Shown here piece after piece: positions 59,049-64,000 of a stretch of DNA of 64,000 nucleotides. The translations under genes were made by a program, and so were the position numbers. The notes beneath the pieces were generated by a model. The model saw only the letters and a list, made by a program, of their open reading frames with translations. It was not told the DNA's origin and did not search any database. Source of the stretch: Lepidostoma basale (Eukaryota; Arthropoda; Insecta; Trichoptera; Lepidostomatidae); NCBI GenBank assembly GCA_022606425.2, contig JAHDVF020000077.1:62001-126000 (forward strand), in the 5' to 3' direction. Within the stretch, counting starts at the first letter, position 1. Each line of letters begins with the position of its first letter.

Positions 59049-60249
59049 TTGACATTGACAGAGAAGTTTCTGGCCAAAAATCGCAAACTTTTCTGTGCGT
59101 TTGTCGACTTACAAAAAGCATATGATTACGTTAATAGAGAAAAGTTGTGGAAAATATTGTCTGAATATGGAATAAGTACAAAACTGATCACGGCCATTAA
59201 GTCGCTATACACGGAAAGCACTGCTAGTGTCAGAGTAAATGGAGATCTTACAGCCTGGTTTGATATCAATAAAGGTGTCAAACAAGGTTGCGTAATGTCC
59301 CCGTGGTTATTTAATCTGTATATGGACAATTGTATGAGAGAGCTGAAAGGGTTGGATGTAGGTGCCAAAATGAGCGGAGTGTCAGTAAGCTGTCTCTTGT
59401 ATGCGGATGACGCTGTCCTACTTGCTGACAACGAGCATGAACTACAAGTCCTGGTGAATTGTATGTATGAGGTATGCATGCGAAATGATCTGATGATGAA
59501 TGTTAATAAGTCCAAGGTAATGATTTTTGAAAAGGAAGAAACCACGACAGTCTGCAACATTAGCGTGAATGGTGAAAACTTGGAGCAAGTAGTTGGGTTT
59601 GTGTATTTAGGTAGTATGTTTACAAGAGATGGGAGAGTGGAGAGGGATATTGAAAGAAGGGTTGGGGCAGGCAACAAAGTGAATGGTGCACTTAAAGTTG
59701 TCATCGCAAACAAAAACCTATCCAAAAAAGCTAGAATGGCAGTACACAATGGTGTTCTTCTACCGACCCTTATGTATGGAAGCTAAGCATGGAACTGGCA
59801 AAGGAAGGATGAAAGTAGAATAAATGCAGTAGAAATGAGATCTCTTAGACGAATGTGTGGATATTCTGTGTATGATAGAGTGTCGAATGAAAATATAAGT
59901 GAATGCGGTGCGAATGATGGTGTCATGAACAAAATAATGAAAGGATCATTAAGATGGTTTGGACATATGGAAAGAATGAATGAAGAAAGAATGGTAAAAA
60001 AAATATATATGTTAATGATGTAAATGGAACCAGAAATAGAGGAAGACCGAGGAAAACGTGGCACGATCAAATAAATCAAATATTGAATATCGGCCATGTG
60101 AGGAGTCAAAGAAATCGACGCGCGTGCATGACACGATGTATGAATGTTGAGGAAGCGAGAGAAATATGTCAGGAAAGAAAGGTGTGGCAGTCCATTCTTT
60201 CTGCCTACCCCTTCGGGGAGACGGCGTGATGGTTAGTTAGTTAGTTAGT
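59049..60249 (+). pseudogene. RTE-A with reverse transcriptase domain, longest copy
   Basis: Open 59049-59786: FVDLQKAYDYVNREKLWKIL (RT motif A, catalytic Asp in FVDL), GVKQGCVMSPWLFNLYMD (motif B), CLLYADDAVLLADN (motif C, YADD), then the post-RT region and GVLLPTLMYGS. A TAA replaces the GAA of GSEAWNW at 59784-59786. Later a one-base gain near 60005 breaks the frame before NDVNGTRNRGRPRKTWHDQ...SAYPFGETA (TGA 60227-60229) and a TTAG tail. TATACATCTTTCA at 59036-59048 and 60250-60262 is a perfect 13-bp TSD. The endonuclease domain and 5' end are missing. Confidence 0.92.
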
Positions 60250-60262
60250 TATACATCTTTCA

Positions 60263-60460
60263 AAAATTTGTCAGACGTGGTGGTCGTAAGGGCGGAATGG
60301 GGAATGTTGTTAACATAAAGCGATCGCTTAACCCAACCAATGACAGGTCATAAGTCCTGTAAACGCCTTCGTCTCTATTGAGATACAATTAATCCTTAAA
60401 AATGATTAACCCGCAATGGGTAAAATCCAGTAATTTGTCTACAAGTATTTGTATACATTC
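60263..60460 (-). repeat. Rep-G, right part after insertions
   Basis: AAAATTTGTCAGACGTGGTGG to AGATACAATTAATCC and the extended TGGGTAAAATCC end. Continuation of the copy at 57528-57711. Confidence 0.75.
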
Positions 60461-60719
60461 AAAAACAAATAAGATCTTAGCAAATATTTTTAAAATAAGA
60501 TCAGTATTTTCTCAATTCAATTAAATAAAGTACACGAGAGTAATCTTATTGAAATGATGTTGAACAGGATACCAGGACCTAAAAATAGTCTTATCTTTAA
60601 TGTATTGCAATGAAAGAACTAAATACCCGGCGTCTAATAAATTGTCACCCGATTACCTCGTGAATCGGATCAAATCTTTGATGATCGTGAAATACATAAA
60701 AGTTAAACCGTCAGTTAAT

Positions 60720-60935
60720 AATTAAGCCAACTTCATGAAACTCCAAGTGACCCAGCGGGCAATGGAGAAAAATATGGTGAATATCACTCTGTGAAACACA
60801 CACAATGAATGGATCAGAGAAAGGACCAAAGTTGCCGACGAAGCGCGCAAATTAACTTTATTGAAGTAGATATAGTCATATGCCAACAAAATGTTTGGTT
60901 CTGTTCTACAAAACGCAAGATCATTTTCTGACAAC
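60720..60935 (+). pseudogene. LINE-C fragment
   Basis: KLQVTQRAMEKNMVNITL and WIRERTKVADEARKLTLLK are the LINE-C blocks in two frames. A scrap of the hAT MITE interior (CTTACAGAGGTTCAGCTC) follows near 60977. Confidence 0.6.
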
Positions 60936-60989
60936 ATGGTGATTCGTCGGCTGTCGACTTGGACTTGGATCTTCTGGCTTACAGAGGTT

Positions 60990-61864
60990 CAGCTCTAATG
61001 GCAATTTTATTTATTTATTTATACATATGGACGTTTTTCAAAAAGTTTGCTCGTTGCGTAATAATTCCACTACGTCACATTTGGCGTTCCACTAATAAAT
61101 CACGTCGCGTAGTGGATGTGACGTATGATGCCAGTATTGAAACAAACTCCAAAATGCAGGTTTATGAATATGATTTTACTAAATATTACATTGAATTCAG
61201 ATTCTAGATGTCGGTCATTTTTACCCATGAAAAGCTGTAAGTCAAACAATCAATACTTACATTATAGAATCACGTTCATAGTGGAAAATAAAAACAGCAC
61301 GTCGTGACGCCCGACCACTATTTCACATAACATAATGCGACTGGTGTCAATTTACGAACATGGCGACCGTTGACGAGCTATAAAATGTTGCCATCAATCA
61401 AATATATACTTAGTTTATAGTAAATTTTTCGTTTAAATCAGTATATCGACGTAGCGTATACGGAATTTTCCACCAACGTCGTTTTGAGTGACTAAATAAA
61501 AACAGTATTTTATATTATTTTGAACTCTAATACGCTGTTATCTAGGAATATTATTGAATCTGGATCATATAATCCTTCCAAATAACATAAAACTCTTGGA
61601 CAAGCTTATCAACGAATATTTTTCGTTTATAAAGTGCAAAAGGAGCGTGGGACACTAGAAAAATCACCACTTTTCTATCGTATATTCCCAATAATTAAGC
61701 AAAATAAACAGATATAAGTACTTTTGGATATGTGAATAATCAATTTGTGGGTTATTCTGTTGTTTTGAGATATAAAAAAAACAGTTTTAAAATCAATAGC
61801 CTGCAGAATTACCTCGAAAGTCATAGGACATGTAATTTTCGAGTAAACATTTTATTTGAAAAAC
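60990..61864. other. no recognised gene
   Basis: No repeat match. Notable only for an inverted pair around 61069-61125 (ACTACGTCACATTTGGCG and GTAGTGGATGTGACGTA). Possibly single-copy DNA. Confidence 0.35.
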
Positions 61865-62455
61865 ACCCATATACACAAATGAGACATAACAAACGAAAAA
61901 CATTAAGCGACTCATTTGGACACAAAACAGTGTTACAAATATAAGATAAAACAACATGAAACTTAAAAAATCATACATATCAGAAGGAATCCAAATATGT
62001 CGACGTCAGTGAGGCAATACTCTTTCCAGAAGTTGTAATATTTTTTTAATGAATACTGCCACACTGACATTGAAAATGTCCAAATCCGAGACGATTAGAT
62101 TCAACGTCCGAATTGCTCTTCCTACTGGCATCACCAAAGGCAGGTTGGTCCTGCGTGACGGAGCAAAGAACAATTGATGTCGGCGCTGTCGCAGGTAATT
62201 ATCAGGAACAAAAATTCCTATTTGCTCCAGAACATAGGGGTTCTCAGTGGAGCCCCGAATCAGTTTAAAAAAATGCGTTGACAATAATCCTTCCCTCCTC
62301 AGTTCGAGGGAATTATACCCCAGCATACCCAAGAGAAATGCCGTTGGATAGAGCCAAGGATATACCCCGTACTCTCTCATGTAGGGGGCTCTCAAGAATT
62401 TCTTTTGAACCCTCTCCAACATGAGAGAATACCGTGCCTCATGAGCCTATTCCTC
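61865..62455 (-). pseudogene. LINE-B2 3' end
   Basis: Minus-strand frame 62422-62006 is open: MLERVQKKFLRAPYMREYGVYPWLYPTAFLLGMLGYNSLELRREGL...IGIFVPDNYLRQRRHQLFFAPSRRTNLPLVMPVGRAIRTLN...LLERVLPH. A 3' UTR runs to about 61865 and matches 48836-49030. The RT is absent. Confidence 0.8.
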
Positions 62456-62949
62456 TTACGTCTGTAGGAAACATTGTTGGAATGTGATTTGGTAGTTGTT
62501 TTATGATGAGGCTAAATGTATGGCCCGGAGTGTCCCTCCGAAAGAGGGCGAAGGGGGATTTAGGGTTTATGATAAAGTCTTACATTAATGTCAAGGAATG
62601 GAAGACCAGTTAGCGTTGGGATTGTATTTAGAAAAAAGTCTGTTCCCAAGGGGAAGATAAGAGGAGCAGTGCCTGGATGGAGTTGTGGTAGGAGATAGCA
62701 TCCTGCGTGAGACCATTTTGTTTGGCGGAGTACGTAGTGGGCGATCGGGGAGGATTTCATTTTTATCCGCATTGATTGCGGGAGAGGTAAAGGGCTGAAT
62801 GATGATGGAAAAATTGGTAGTAAAGGGTCATTATTGATAAGGAATATGGTAATAATTTAGGTCGTGGTCTGGAAATGAAGAGATGAAGTTGGAGTATTGC
62901 AAGGAATAATAGAGCTGGAGTCGCAGTATTCTGATGTAGCAAAGGAGTG
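62456..62949. other. no recognised gene
   Basis: Moderate GC, purine-rich on the plus strand. Minus-strand ORFs of about 70 codons are not recognisable. It could belong to an upstream LINE region not otherwise present here. Confidence 0.3.
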
Positions 62950-63070
62950 TGGTCGTCGGCTGTATGAAGCGCTGTTTCGCAATAATTTGGAGTACTGCTC
63001 CATCATTTGGGACCCCAGAGAAAAACAGTATTCTTGGAAATTCGGGGAGAAAATTTGCGATAGTGTTAGT
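62950..63070 (+). pseudogene. LINE-B-like fragment
   Basis: RRLYEALFRNNLEYCSIIWDPREKQYSW matches the LINE-B block LYNALVRSRLEGCAVIWSPHEDQYS. Isolated piece. Confidence 0.55.
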
Positions 63071-63147
63071 AACACCTCTTAAATTAGTTATAGAACGCTA
63101 TCTGATTGGTTCCTGGGTCTTAGTAGGCGGAGTGAACAGCATTAGCT

Positions 63148-63176
63148 TCTAAAATACTTTTTTAAAGTATTTTAGA
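63148..63176. repeat. 29-bp perfect hairpin
   Basis: CTAAAATACTTT-TTT-AAAGTATTTTAG. Followed by unrecognised sequence to 63484. Confidence 0.6.
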
Positions 63177-63484
63177 TTTGACAAACAAAACTTTCCGATT
63201 CGTCCTTAGCGCGCAGGGTCACAATAACAAACAAAAAATTGTTTGGACAAGGCAAAAAGGACGGCGCATTTCATGTGTTTTGTGGTTATTTTTCAATCTT
63301 CAGGACGCATAAAGTAAACAGAGGACATGTCTCTAAATGGCGAGCAAACGAGTCGGACTAAAGGTGTAAACAAAAATTCTTATTTTTTCACAGTAATTCC
63401 GAAGGCAAATATTTGACCTACGAAGTGTCAACTGTGTCAGAATAGCATGGCGTTCTGTATGGTTGGTCATCGTTAAAATAACAA
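63177..63484. other. no recognised feature
   Basis: No match found. Confidence 0.3.
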
Positions 63485-64000
63485 ATAATGAATGCCATAC
63501 GGAAACGAAGCACGTAACTGACAAAAGAAGGATAAAAATTGTAATAAAACTTAAAAACTAACTAACTTACCATCACTTCTGGGTAGGCAGAATGAATGGA
63601 CTGCCACATTGTTCTACCCTGACATACTTCTCTCGATTCTTTTGCATTCATACACCGTGTCATCCACGCACGTCGATTTCTCCGACTCTTCACGCGGCAG
63701 ACATTCAATATTTGATTGATTTGATCGTGCCACATTATACTTGATTTTCCTCTATTTATTGTTCCGTATAAATCGTTAATATTTATACTTTCTTTAGCAT
63801 TCTTTCTTCATTCATTATTTCCACGTGTCTGAACCATCTTAGTGACACATTCATTATTTTGTACACTTTCATACGCACTGCATTCATTTCTTTATAATCA
63901 AATACAGATTTATCACACTAAGAGATCTCAAGTCTTCTGCATGTATCCTACTCCCATCCTTCTTCAATGAAAAGGTCGGCACAAGAACACCATTGTAAGG
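63485..64000. pseudogene. RTE-A scrap invaded by RTE-A, cut by window end
   Basis: 63485-63545 (plus) has the GSEAWNWQKKDES-equivalent. 63546-64000 (minus) starts with AACTAACTAACTTACC and runs to ACAAGAACACCATTG, the MAVHNGVL-equivalent, at the window edge. Frames broken. Confidence 0.65.

Noticed and set aside
59126..59749. 207-codon minus-strand ORF
   Set aside because: Antisense shadow of the RTE-A reverse transcriptase.

Overview
The window looks like transposon-saturated, AT-rich intergenic or intronic DNA from an insect, most likely a moth or butterfly. The reasons are the dense nesting of short LINE 3' fragments, mariner elements, tRNA-derived SINEs and many small inverted-repeat elements, and a dominant LINE family whose C-terminal protein resembles the reverse transcriptases I associate with Lepidoptera. 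The order-level call is an inference. I found no convincing host protein-coding gene, no rRNA, no functional tRNA gene, no CRISPR array and no bacterial or viral gene. Family names below (RTE-A, LINE-B, C, E, K, N, SINE-1, SINE-2, Rep-G, J, L, foldbacks FB-F, F2, P, Q) are my own labels.

The dominant family is RTE-A, an RTE-like non-LTR retrotransposon. About fifty fragments lie on both strands, almost all 5'-truncated, with the stop codon only a few bases before a (TTAG)n-type tail. The best copy is at 59049-60249 (YADD reverse transcriptase plus C-terminal region). The cleanest C-terminal frame is at 49304-49798. Four other LINE lineages with related C-termini (C, E, K, N) and a CR1/Jockey-like lineage (LINE-B, with AT-rich tandem-repeat tails, mostly pentanucleotide) make up most of the rest. 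The DNA transposons are one intact-looking mariner (57714-59033), one broken mariner (27397-28686), a hAT transposase relic (20294-20856), a Tc1/mariner-type transposase N-terminus (44425-44601), and at least nine non-autonomous TIR elements. For many of the TIR elements I can define target-site duplications (TSDs), and for two I can see an empty target site elsewhere in the window.

Layout: 0-6.3 kb has RTE-A, LINE-E and Rep-J nests plus a GC-rich island at 1.6-1.8 kb. 6.3-17 kb has LINE-B and LINE-C tails, a 387-bp MITE, SINE-1 and LINE-N. 17-27 kb has SINE-2, foldback elements carrying hammerhead-ribozyme-like cores, the hAT relic and the composite RTE-tailed repeat. 27-29 kb is the broken mariner inside RTE-A. 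29-43 kb has nested RTE-A, LINE-K and LINE-B copies, a TTAA-flanked MITE and a LINE-B relative whose 3' end is shared with SINE-1. 43-57 kb has LINE-K, Rep-G, SINE-1, an unrecognised 82-codon ORF, a hAT-type MITE with an 8-bp TSD and a MITE in Rep-J. 57-60.5 kb is a Rep-G copy that received both the intact mariner and the longest RTE-A. 60.5-64 kb has LINE-C, LINE-B and a terminal RTE-A copy cut by the window edge.

The elements form a partnership network. SINE-1 shares a 3' end with a LINE-B relative, and a composite repeat ends in the RTE-A 3' end, as expected for trans-mobilised parasites. The most unusual signal is a set of palindromic foldback repeats with hammerhead-like cores. In one of them the two arms differ by a compensatory change in stem III.
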